Position numbers and translations under genes: made by a program. 13,647 nucleotides of DNA from contig MU070040.1 in the NCBI GenBank assembly GCA_002284615.2, forward strand, positions 2,943 through 16,589, given 5' to 3'. The DNA is from Dunaliella salina. Taxonomy: Eukaryota; Chlorophyta; Chlorophyceae; Chlamydomonadales; Dunaliellaceae. Positions 1 through 7,280 of this stretch are shown piece after piece; position 1 is the stretch's first letter; each line of letters opens with the position of its first letter. The notes beneath the pieces are model-generated. The model saw nothing but the letters and a program-made list of their open reading frames with translations. It searched no databases and was not told the DNA's origin.

Positions 1-2
1 TT

Positions 3-94
<92 letters not shown>
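1..94. repeat. (TTTC)n microsatellite
   Basis: About 23 uninterrupted TTTC units open the window, so the array probably extends further to the left. It decays into mixed pyrimidines by position 105. It may be the tail or a target of a retroelement, but nothing shown here proves that. Confidence 0.98.
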
Positions 95-265
95 TTCCTT
101 CTTATTTCATGCAATTCATTGCTGCCTGAAGTTTCAAAGCCGGGGTACCACTGGATAGTGCAAATAAAGCCAGGTTTCAGCTACTCAAGCAAGGTGTACC
201 AGAAGCTCATTGGCTGCACCTGCATCATGCGATTGTTGAATGATTTATCATCATCTGCCATTTAA
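95..265. other. Unassigned flank upstream of the LINE
   Basis: No coding signal is seen. It ends in an A-rich run (TTTAAAAAAAAGG, about 261-273). The LINE reading frame first becomes open just after an in-frame TAA at 263-265, so this run may mark the 5' truncation point of the LINE. Confidence 0.4.
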
Positions 266-490
266 AAAAAAGGAAAACAAGCATTCCCCGATGATGGCTT
301 TGTAATGCCCTCCACACTCGCATCTACCTGCGCTCCCTGCCGCACCTGCAAGCTTGGTTACTTAAGTGACCACATCACCCTTCTACTCAACATACCTACC
401 AGCAGTCTTGGCATCCGCCGCAGATACGGCGGCGGCGTACCAATCATAAAACCCCTCAACCACCTAAACAACCATCCCACCAAGTACTAG
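266..490 (+). pseudogene. LINE APE-type endonuclease, C-terminal end (fragment)
   Basis: The frame is open from 266 to the TAG at 488-490, with an ATG at 305 that is probably internal. The readable stretch carries L-x-Y-L-S-D-H followed by a hydrophobic segment (LLLNIP). S-D-H at 365-373 matches the last conserved motif of exonuclease-endonuclease-phosphatase endonucleases, which nick target DNA for LINE integration. In the family the His acts as general base. About 200 upstream residues of the domain, including the other catalytic motifs, are absent, so no activity is possible. After the TAG the same frame stays open from 491 to 793, so this is one relic with a stop and not a short gene. Confidence 0.6.
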
Positions 491-1249
491 CCCGACCAAC
501 CTCTTTTGTCTCCAAAACATGGTGTCGTCCAGGAGCTCGAAGAAACCCTGCTAGTGCTCAACCCAGCCTACGCACAAGCTACCACCTTTCCAGAAAACCC
601 AGAGGCTAACCTCTCTAGAGATCTCTGCCACAGACCTGCCCTTGAAAGCATAGAGGAGCTAGCAAACAATGTTGCCAACCTCATCCGTTCTTCCCACAAC
701 GTCGCACTCAAAACCTGTGAGGCCAAAACAATATCTGAAGGCCATAGCCACTACAACCCCAGACCTGTGAGCAACAAGCGCTGCTCTCTGTGAAAAAGAC
801 TAGGCCAGATTATAGCTATCCAGGAACACACCCTCCCACCATACGTCAATGCCAAAAAATTTGACCTTTAACGTATTAGAGCAAGTCAAAGGCGACGAAG
901 CCTTACACAGGGCAATCCAGGAGCTACAGACACTCAATCCCAACCTCCCACAAAAACAGCTTGAAAGGCTCTTCAAATCCACCAAACAAGCCATCACTAA
1001 CATTGACCAAGCCAAAAACATTGAACAAACCAAACAAGCCCGCAAGAAACAATGCAAGCTCACTAATAGAAACCCTGAGAAGGCACATAAAGGAATCTTC
1101 AAGGATAAGAATGCACAACCACGAGCTGGACTTCAAGCCCTACACAACCCTGATAACAACCATCTTGAAACAAAACCCGAAAGGATAATGCAAACCATAG
1201 AGAAATACTACAGCAATGCTCTCAAAGCTGTCAATATAAAAGCTGGAAA
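491..1249 (+). pseudogene. LINE linker between endonuclease and reverse transcriptase (broken)
   Basis: Two frames are used. One (491-793) continues the endonuclease frame and ends at TGA 791-793. The other is open from about 849 to the insertion point at 1249. The second contains a Lys/Gln/Asn-rich helical stretch (N-K-P/T-K-Q-A-R-K-K, about 985-1060), then N-P-E-K-A-H-K-G-I-F, G-L-Q-A-L-H-N-P and a Y-Y-S-N-A-L-K-A-V-N end. That is the usual approach to the RT domain in these LINEs. A frameshift lies near 793-850. The reading frame is cut after the G of K-A-G by the inserted element and resumes at 6651 with K-Y-I-P-E-E-A-P. No catalytic function is expected for the linker itself. Confidence 0.65.
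1246..1249. repeat. Target-site duplication GAAA, left copy
   Basis: GAAA sits immediately before the left end of the split-repeat element. The right copy is 6649-6652. Removing one copy plus the element restores the LINE frame from GGA into AAA TAC, so a 4-bp duplication fits better than pre-existing sequence. It is short and A-rich, so chance cannot be excluded. Confidence 0.55.
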
Positions 1250-1709
1250 TGACATGCTCATTTAGTGTTGTGTCAATTTTACTGTTGGTGACCAATTAGT
1301 TAGGTTGTTATAGGGGTTTTTGGGTGATGATTTTCCCTGGACCTCTATGTTGAGAATTTCTACGTTCTACGTTCTACATTCTGCTTTGTACATGTAGTGC
1401 CATCTGGATAAGATATAGTAGAATATCTCAACCTTCTATGTGTAAAGAAGTGATGGCCTGAGGCCAAGCAAGCCCTGGGGAGAGGGCAAGGATGGAGCAG
1501 CAGCGGGGCAATCAGGGAAGTGTGGCAAAGAGAGCACAAGAGAGTAAGCATGTCTGAGTGTGGCAGGCATTGCAAGAAACATGCTGCTGGTTATTGCAGC
1601 CCAATGTCCTCTGATGGAGGGTTACTCCACCTTGGACGAAGTGGTGGTGCGGAGGCAGGCCACACACTGCCGTGACCAGTGAACCACACCACCATAACAC
1701 AAAACCCCA
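1250..1709 (+). repeat. A1, left terminal repeat of the split-repeat element
   Basis: This 460-bp repeat matches A2 (6140-6594, 455 bp) except for a 7-bp GTTCTAC unit that is doubled here (1366-1379), one A/G substitution (the A of GATATAG near 1415) and one AC step near 1674. It begins TGACATGC at the LINE junction. Unlike A2 it is not followed by the B segment but by CATTCTCAACATG. TGTAA at 1441-1445 matches the green-algal polyadenylation signal, and a TATA-like GATATAG lies near 1412. A promoter or polyadenylation role is plausible but untested. Confidence 0.9.
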
Positions 1710-2300
1710 CATTCTCAACATGTTATTTTGCGCCACGCGCCATCATGCAGACGGACTGGAGAGGGATGCGTAAGAGACACATGCCGTGAGAGGCGGAGTT
1801 CATGCCGCGAGAGGCACTCCAATTCCGATTTCCCTGGCGCGAGAGCCGAGGACACGTGTACACGCCTGTGAGAAGGCAAGTCTAGCGTGCGCTCTCACGA
1901 GTGTGATGTTCATCAGAGCGCCTGTGTGAAGGCACATGCAAGCACAAATGCCTATGAAGCAGCTCTCTGAAGACCAATCCCTTTCTATTCTTTACTGCCC
2001 ACGATGCTTGTGAGGCCTATTCAAAGTGCATGCCGCTTGTGCTCCATTGTGCAGATGTAAGCAAACCCGTGCTTGCATACCTGTACCATTGCGGCTACAG
2101 CTCATTCACCCTGCAACCAGGGTTCTGCATGACATAGTGGGAGCTTAGGTTGCCCCATCTGTGTCCCAACCATGTTCAGGTCCTAGGAGCCTGTGCATGG
2201 AGCCTGCTTGAAATGCTTTGTTGCGTTGTGCATGGGCTGTGCAAGTGTGCAAGCACCAGTCCGGGCTAGGCCGCCTAGCTGCCGTTCCGGTCNCGCATGG

Positions 2301-2550
2301 CACAACATGGGGGAAATCTTGCATTGGCTGTGGGTAGTTAGGGGCTTATCGGCCTTAGCTGCCGGTCAAGTCCAGCATGCTGCATGGGTCACGCAAGAGC
2401 AAAATCCTCTGTGCTCCTCATGAGCGTGAACCCGGGTGTGGATGGCCTAGCTACCATCCAGCCCAGCACAACATGGGGGAAGCCTGCCTTGATTGTGGGT
2501 AGATAGGGGCTGTTCGGCCTTAGCTGACGGTTCGGTCCAGCATGCTGCAT
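2301..2550 (+). repeat. Diverged direct repeat, 166-bp period, in the leader
   Basis: Two copies of about 85 bp start at 2301 and 2467, each opening CACAACATGGGGGAA and ending with the perfect palindrome CAGCATGCTG (2373-2382 and 2538-2547). Between these they share GTGGGTAG-T/A-TAGGGGCT and CGGCCTTAGCTG. The similarity continues upstream (CCTAGCT...), suggesting a tandem unit of about 166 bp. It may be a structural or packaging element of the RNA. Confidence 0.75.
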
Positions 2551-2677
2551 ACTTGGATCATCTTACACAAGAAGCATGACAAGGCTGATTCTGCCCCTCA
2601 GAGGCAAGTGCTGCCCCATGCATGCACACATCCAACCTGGACATGAGCCCACTATCAAATGTTCACAATGTTCTGTT

Positions 2678-2718
2678 GAGAGAAGGAGAAAGAGAGAGAG
2701 AGAGACAAAGAGAGAAGG
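2678..2718. repeat. GA-rich simple repeat
   Basis: A purine run dominated by GA dinucleotides (GAGAGAAGGAGAAAGAGAG and onward) lies about 125 bp before the gag start. It is low-complexity sequence with no further assignment. Confidence 0.85.
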
Positions 2719-3362
2719 ATGAAGCTGCCATCCATTGCCCTTCCCAGGGTTTATTTTATGAATTGATTGAGCTCTAGAGGAAATGGAACAGGCAGTCAGC
2801 CAACTGCCTCCACACACGCATATTTGCTGGAGTTGAAGAGAGCATGATGTTTGACATACAAGCTCCTCCTATTTTCCATGAAGAGCCAGGCAAAGATGAC
2901 CTGCCTGCCTTTCTGCATGACCTGTGTGCTTGGTATCACACCACCAAGAGCGCATGTGGACTCAATGCTCCTCAGCTGTTTGAGCTAATTAGTTACCAAG
3001 CTTTTCCATTCCGCTCCAATGCCTGTGAGTGGTTCAAGGCTTGCAAGTCACAGATTCTGGACGACGCTGTATGGCAAGTGGAAGTGGATGCTCTACTGAC
3101 ATGCACCGTGCAAGCATTGTCCAAGGAATTTGAGTACCTGACAGGAGACAAAGAGAGTATGCTGTACAGCATGGAGCTGCAACCCGGTGAGAACATTTCA
3201 ACCTTTGTGATGCGCTTTCGTAAGCTAGCATTGGATGCTGAGGTTCGTGAAAGCAAGGCCTTGCGCAGGCTTGTTCAAGCAGTCAGCACACATGCCCCTG
3301 ACTATGCTAAAGAGCTTGAAGTAGATGTGATCCGTGAGCAAACCTCACTGGAAGATGCTGTC

Positions 3363-3511
3363 AAGCTTGCGCAGAAATTCACTCGCTATCTCTGCACTTG
3401 CGCAGAAATTCACTCTGCAAGCTTGCGCAGAAATTCACTCGCTATGCGCTGCAAGCTTGCGCAGAAATTCACTCTGCAAGCTTGCGCAGAAATTCACTCG
3501 CTATGCGCTGC
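3363..3511 (+). repeat. Minisatellite inside gag, five alternating 34/25-bp units
   Basis: Units of 33, 23, 34, 25 and 34 bp share the core TTGCGCAGAAATTCACTC. Long units carry CGCTATGCG before the closing CTGC and short units lack it. Unit 1 has CTATCTC in place of CTATGCG, and unit 2 begins ACTTGCG in place of AAGCTTGCG. The single ancestral unit encodes K-L-A-Q-K-F-T-R-Y in the gag frame. The later copies read through all three frames, so this expansion is not selected for protein. Confidence 0.95.
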
Positions 3512-3851
3512 AAGGCACCTTGCCTATGCCTAAGTATGGCCAGAGCAATCAGAAGCACGTGCACTTCAGCAAGCCTGCTGTGAATGGCAATGAATGCTTG
3601 TTTGATGAGATTGCTGATCTGAAGCAGAAAGTCCAAGACCTGCAGGCACAGGTGACTGCAGAAAAATTCCAATCTATACCTCACTCTTTCACCTCAAGAC
3701 CACACAGCTTGCCTCTCGCCAGCAGCTCGCTGCTGGGGGGTGGTACTCATCCATCATTTAAGCAGCTCCCAGCTGTCTCAAGCCAATCTGCAACTAAATC
3801 ACGCACACCATGTCAAGAATGCAGCAGACCTCACAACGTTCACCTTGCTAT

Positions 3852-3858
3852 GGGCCCA
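3852..3858 (+). promoter_or_regulatory. Candidate -1 frameshift heptamer GGGCCCA at the gag/protease frame change
   Basis: In the incoming gag frame the codons are ATG GGC CCA, so the heptamer has the X-XXY-YYZ phase needed for a -1 slip. A slip puts the ribosome in the frame that starts AAC TTT GAG at 3858 and runs on through the protease frame. A possible 5-bp hairpin (CTTGG 3874-3878 with CCAAG 3890-3894) lies downstream. Eukaryotic sites normally have AAA or UUU as YYY, so CCC is unfavourable and an old 1-nt indel is an equally good explanation. Confidence 0.3.
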
Positions 3859-5231
3859 ACTTTGAGAAGAGCCCTTGGCAGGCAAAACCCCAAGTTCACA
3901 TGACCAGCAACCCACTGTGGATGCCAAATGCATGTGCAGATATGCACAAGCCGTACAGCATGTGCACCGTGATCCATGAGCCATCAGAAAAACCAGTTTC
4001 TGCTGCTGCACCTGTTCCCTTTGCGCCACCAAAAATGACTCTGCAAGATAATGGTCTGCATGCGACACCTGTGCACCCACGTGAACAGCACTCACACTCT
4101 CAAGCATCTGGCGTGTATCAGAAGCCAACACCTGCGCATATCCAAGTACCCATCAGTGCACTTGGTGAGCAAAAACTGCTTGAGCTGCTACGTAAGCAAC
4201 CAGAAAGCACCGTCAACATCAGCATGAGCCCCAAGACATCTATTGCTTTACTTGAGCGCACCGATATCTAGGGCAGCAACGGTGCAGTATGTGCAGATGC
4301 AAACCACTCTGCTGCAGCATACGCATCATCATCCGCTAAGCCACGTGTGAGTTTTGCAGATACTGCAGCAAGCGCTGGAAGCGCTGTGCCTGATGACTAC
4401 TTCAAGAGCACACCTGGCCTTTACATGGTCAATGGAGGTCTGTCCCTGGAGCATGAAGGGAAGTCGGTAACTGATATCCCAAGAGCTTTGTATGATACCG
4501 GTTCAGAAGTGAATTTGATCTCANAAAAGTTTGCTAATGCACGCAAGATTTCCTACGCACTCAGTGGCAAGTGCATCGCTACATCATTAGGTGCTTCCGG
4601 ATCTGTTGTTGGAGAAGTCAGTGTCCCAATGCTTTGTGTTCTGAACAAGGGCACGCATGATGAGTGCAAGACATTCACCAAAGCTGCTACACATTTCCTG
4701 GTTGTCAGAGGTGTTGATCACCTGTATGATGTGCTGCTGTCCACACACTGTGCACGCGATTGGGGAGCTCGCCCTGACCCTGTGACTGGACTGCTTGAAT
4801 ACAGACCTTTCCTTGTACNTNGTGACAAGCACACCATTGCATCAGTGCCATTAAGCACCAAATCTGCCAAATCCTGGGCACAATCTCTGGCAGCTGGCAT
4901 ATTTGCTTCCTTTGCGTCCANATCTGCTTCTGGCAATAGCAGCAATGCATCCTGTGCACCAGCTGGAGCAGAGTTAAGCGAATCAACCTCAGAAGGACTG
5001 GAGCAAGCACCAGATACCAAGCTGCACCCTTGGTGCAATTCATTGAGTGCCATGCAGGAAAAGGAGCTATCCTTCNGGCAAACAGCCGGACGCTGGATAC
5101 ACGGCAGAGGAAACAGCCGGATCTGGCNCAGGAGTTGCGCCTGCGGGAGAGGAAGCCGCTGCTTCAGCAGCAGGCCACAGGCCGCACCAGACAGCAGCAA
5201 GGTTGAAACTGGGGGGTCTGGAGAGGGTTAA
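3858..5231 (+). pseudogene. Retropepsin-like aspartic protease region with one in-frame TAG
   Basis: The frame runs from 3858 to TAG 4269-4271, then continues in the same frame to TAA 5229-5231. The part before the TAG is Pro/Ser/His-rich. After it comes A-L-Y-D-T-G-S-E-V-N-L-I-S with catalytic Asp at 4494-4496, a flap-like G-A-S-G-S-V-V-G-E-V, and H-L-Y-D-V-L-L-S-x-x-C-A-R-D-W-G. This last is the C-terminal hydrophobic-hydrophobic-Gly region of retropepsins, with Ser where Gly is usual. Such enzymes act as dimers and process Gag and Pol. The roughly 140-residue tail after 4835 is Ala/Ser-rich with no recognised domain; RT does not follow. Ambiguous bases at 4524, 4819, 4821, 4921, 5076 and 5128 leave the codons uncertain, and 4524 could even create a TAA. 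The TAG could be decay or read-through. Confidence 0.7.
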
Positions 5232-6082
5232 GCAGCTGCAGCTACGCTCGCGCATGTCGTGCACCCACTGCATGCACCGCTGTTGCCTTCTGAGCAGCTT
5301 TGTATGGCATGTGCGACAGCCAGCCAGGCTCTAGGGGTGCATGGAGTCTGGGGAAGTAGTCGGTGGCATGCGTATGCCAGAGCAGCAAGCAGCGGTGAGC
5401 TGGAGAACTCACAAAAGGGCACAGGAATTTCGGTACAGCTGCTGATCAGCATCTGTAGAAGTGTGGTGATAAGGTAGCACCTGTGTAATTGTTTGAGCAT
5501 GTACTTTACTGTGTGACAGAGTAGTCTTAATCGTTGAGTCTATGTTTGCCTGAGAAGCTCTAAATTGCAAAGAGCAAACATCTGTATGAAGCTGGAAATT
5601 TCTGCCTGGTCATAAGGTGCTGGTTAATTCTGAGTCGTTTNCTTTACCCTGCCTTTNTGCTTGTGATNGCATAACTCAGTNAAAGCCTTTGAAAGTGAGT
5701 GTGTCTTTTGAAGTAAAACTCCTGTGTTACTCCTGCTGTGTGAAGATCGTGTGAAGCTGATGTTGCACATTCTGAGTAGCAGCAGTTGTTCTATGGTGTG
5801 AACATCTGGAGAAGTATGTGTCCGACATCCTGATGGTTATACCTGTCCACTTAATGCTAGTCGTCTTTTTCAAAGGTGAAGCAGCATTATCTGCTTTCCT
5901 TTCCTTGGAGATTTTTGTGTGATGTGGCCGTGTCTTTGCTTCGACATTGTCCTGATTCTATCTGAGGTTCATCATCCTATCCTTTTGCATTTTTCCATCA
6001 ACTTGCCAACACTCACTTGCATGGTGATTTTTCCTTGCTGCCCTTCTCTCTGTTCTGTGCACCAAGCAAAAATCAGGGGGGT
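5232..6082 (+). other. 3' non-coding part of the split-repeat element
   Basis: There is no recognisable domain, and in particular no RT, RNase H, integrase or recombinase motif in any plus frame. Four ambiguous bases occur between 5641 and 5681. It ends with AAAAATCAGGGGGG (6068-6081), a purine-rich tract directly before B1. In an autonomous relative this stretch would be the place for the missing pol, so it is probably a deletion or replacement. Confidence 0.6.
6068..6081 (+). promoter_or_regulatory. Polypurine-tract-like AAAAATCAGGGGGG
   Basis: This purine-rich stretch (two pyrimidines within it) ends in six G residues and abuts B1 with a single T between. In LTR retrotransposons such a tract primes plus-strand DNA and fixes the start of the 3' LTR. 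Its position before B1 and not before A2 is informative (see findings). Confidence 0.5.
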
Positions 6083-6138
6083 AGTGATTCGTGTTGCCAA
6101 GTCAGTACATCTTACAGAACATGATCTGCGCATGACAG
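6083..6138 (+). repeat. B1, inner copy of the split repeat
   Basis: These 56 bp are identical to B2 (6594-6649), starting AGTGATTCGTGTTGCC and ending GCATGACAG. One C separates it from A2. It has no counterpart after A1, which is what makes the repeat split. Confidence 0.95.
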
Positions 6139-6139
6139 C

Positions 6140-6594
6140 TGACATGCTCATTTAGTGTTGTGTCAATTTTACTGTTGGTGACCAATTAGTTAGGTTGTTA
6201 TAGGGGTTTTTGGGTGATGATTTTCCCTGGACCTCTATGTTGAGAATTTCTACGTTCTACATTCTGCTTTGTACATGTAGTGCCATCTGGATAAGATGTA
6301 GTAGAATATCTCAACCTTCTATGTGTAAAGAAGTGATGGCCTGAGGCCAAGCAAGCCCTGGGGAGAGGGCAAGGATGGAGCAGCAGCGGGGCAATCAGGG
6401 AAGTGTGGCAAAGAGAGCACAAGAGAGTAAGCATGTCTGAGTGTGGCAGGCATTGCAAGAAACATGCTGCTGGTTATTGCAGCCCAATGTCCTCTGATGG
6501 AGGGTTACTCCACCTTGGACGAAGTGGTGGTGCGGAGGCAGGCCACACACACTGCCGTGACCAGTGAACCACACCACCATAACACAAAACCCCA
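6140..6594 (+). repeat. A2, right copy of the long repeat
   Basis: This 455-bp direct copy of A1 has one substitution and two short length differences. It is followed directly by B2. TGTAA is at 6324-6328, at the position matching that in A1. Confidence 0.95.
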
Positions 6595-6649
6595 GTGATT
6601 CGTGTTGCCAAGTCAGTACATCTTACAGAACATGATCTGCGCATGACAG
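6594..6649 (+). repeat. B2, terminal copy of the split repeat
   Basis: Identical to B1 over 56 bp. The element itself ends at GCATGACA (6641-6648); the last G also belongs to the flanking GAAA (6649-6652). The LINE resumes immediately after. Confidence 0.95.
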
Positions 6650-7280
6650 AAAATACATACCAGAGGAAGCGCCCAGATGCTATCCTTGGGAGCAAGCACG
6701 AGCATCAACATATGTTCCCGACCCCTTCACCCTCCAGTCCCAAATAACAAAAGATGAATAAGAAGTAAAACAACAAAGAGACTGGCTCCACTTCAAGATC
6801 TTCGATAAAAGTGCCTTCCGTGCATTAAAAAATTGAGCAATGACATAAGCCCACAAAAGCCCCGAGGCCTGATGGTATTGCAAATGAGCTCTTGAGGATG
6901 CTCCCTCCTGAGATCCAAGAAAGTGTACACGAGCTGTTGTCATTACGTAGGCCACACGTCTCACCCCAGTAGAGTGGGAAACAAGCTGCACAATCCTGAT
7001 AGACAAGGAAAAAGGGAGAAGAAACAAGCCTCTCCTCCTATAGGCCAATAGGAATTGCAAACACGCTCTACAAACTCTGGACCCGCTCCACCACCAGCAC
7101 ACTCTATGAGTACGCTGAAGCACACTCACTACTCAGCAATGTGCAGGCTGAAACTGGTTTCAAGGAGTTTCGAAAACTACCCCTTGACCACCAACAATTA
7201 CCTAAGAGTACCATCCATAGCCAACAATCCCTTCCACCACTCACCTCATCCGACCCTAACCTGATACGTAAAGCCCAAAC
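6650..7280 (+). pseudogene. LINE reverse transcriptase, N-terminal motifs only
   Basis: From 6651 the frame reads K-Y-I-P-E-E-A-P then P-x-P-F-T-L-Q, with an in-frame TGA near 6759. A second frame gives K-A-P-R-P-D-G-I-A-N-E (6856-6888), equivalent to the conserved K-A-P-G-P-D-G of LINE RTs with Arg for Gly. Next comes W-E-T-S-C-T-I-L-I-D-K-E-K-G near 6974-7015, and Y-R-P-I-G-I-A-N-T-L-Y-K-L-W (7039-7080), the finger motif. The readable RT fades near 7170 after V-Q-A. Only about 100 bp then separate it from the RNase H start, so the palm with the catalytic Asp pair is missing. At least three frames are used. It is inactive. Confidence 0.7.

Larger units (their letters stand above)
1710..2843 (+). 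other. Untranslated leader of the split-repeat element
   Basis: There is no credible gene before the gag ATG. No primer-binding site for a known tRNA is recognisable after A1: the sequence there is CATTCTCAACATGTTATTTTG, and TGG first appears near 1757. Short internal repeats are visible: CATGCC-GTGAGAGGC at 1780-1794 and CATGCC-GCGAGAGGC at 1801-1815, and CGCCTGTGAGAAGGCA (1863-1878) with a near copy at about 1919-1934. A larger duplicated unit lies at 2301-2550 and a GA-rich tract at 2678-2718. There is one ambiguous base at 2293. Such leaders usually hold packaging and priming signals, which is inference here. Confidence 0.6.
2844..3903 (+). pseudogene. gag: Retrotransposon Gag (frame broken by an internal minisatellite)
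   Basis: Gag forms the particle that packages the element RNA. The first part (2844-3533 frame) starts at ATG 2844; an in-frame TAG lies upstream at 2775-2777. Residues of about 45-155 follow the Retrotrans_gag pattern: A-x-x-W-F, W-x-x-x-V, K-E-F-E-Y-L, then L-Q-P-G-E-N-I-S-T-F-V-M-R-F-R-K-L. Around 3363 the coding sequence enters five copies of a 25/34-bp repeat, and the frame shifts. Past the array the other frame (to TGA 3901-3903) carries a coiled-coil-like I-A-D-L-K-Q-K-V-Q-D-L-Q-A-Q and then a C-Q-E-C...H segment that may be a degenerate zinc knuckle. The array adds 115 bp beyond one unit (115 = 1 mod 3), which exactly accounts for the frame difference, so the two parts were one gene. 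A retropepsin frame follows. Confidence 0.75.
1250..6648 (+). mobile_element. Split-direct-repeat Gag-protease retroelement (PAT/TOC1-like layout, non-autonomous)
   Basis: A 5.4 kb insertion splits the LINE. Repeats are ordered A1 (1250-1709), internal region, B1 (6083-6138), A2 (6140-6594), B2 (6594-6649, sharing one base with A2). The ends are TGACATGC and GCATGACA, inverted repeats matching at 7 of 8 positions and reading TG...CA. The flanks carry GAAA at 1246-1249 and 6649-6652. The internal part has a leader with repeats, a gag, a retropepsin and an 850-bp 3' non-coding stretch ending in a G6 purine tract. I find no reverse transcriptase, RNase H, integrase, methyltransferase or tyrosine recombinase, so it depends on a partner. 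Family knowledge: A-int-B-A-B repeats occur in PAT/Ngaro/Kangaroo tyrosine-recombinase elements, and Chlamydomonas TOC1 has an unusual split repeat layout. The alternative is a tandem LTR pair interrupted by a second insertion at 1710-6082. Confidence 0.75.

Noticed and set aside
961..1188. Alternative plus-strand ORF in the LINE linker
   Set aside because: The frame at 849-1249 gives the LINE-like N-P-E-K-A-H...Y-Y-S-N-A-L-K-A-V-N sequence and joins the RT start in frame; this one does not.
1512..1736. Minus-strand ORFs within A1, with matching ones in A2 (6395-6580)
   Set aside because: They exist because the repeat is duplicated; differing ends and no recognisable domain.
3363..3511. CRISPR-like array
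   Set aside because: Units are contiguous alternating 34/25-bp tandem repeats without unique spacers, inside a eukaryotic gag.
1250..6648. Ordinary LTR retrotransposon with two full LTRs
   Set aside because: The left repeat lacks the B segment and an additional B lies before the right repeat; no standard primer-binding site follows the left repeat. Kept only as a nested-insertion alternative.
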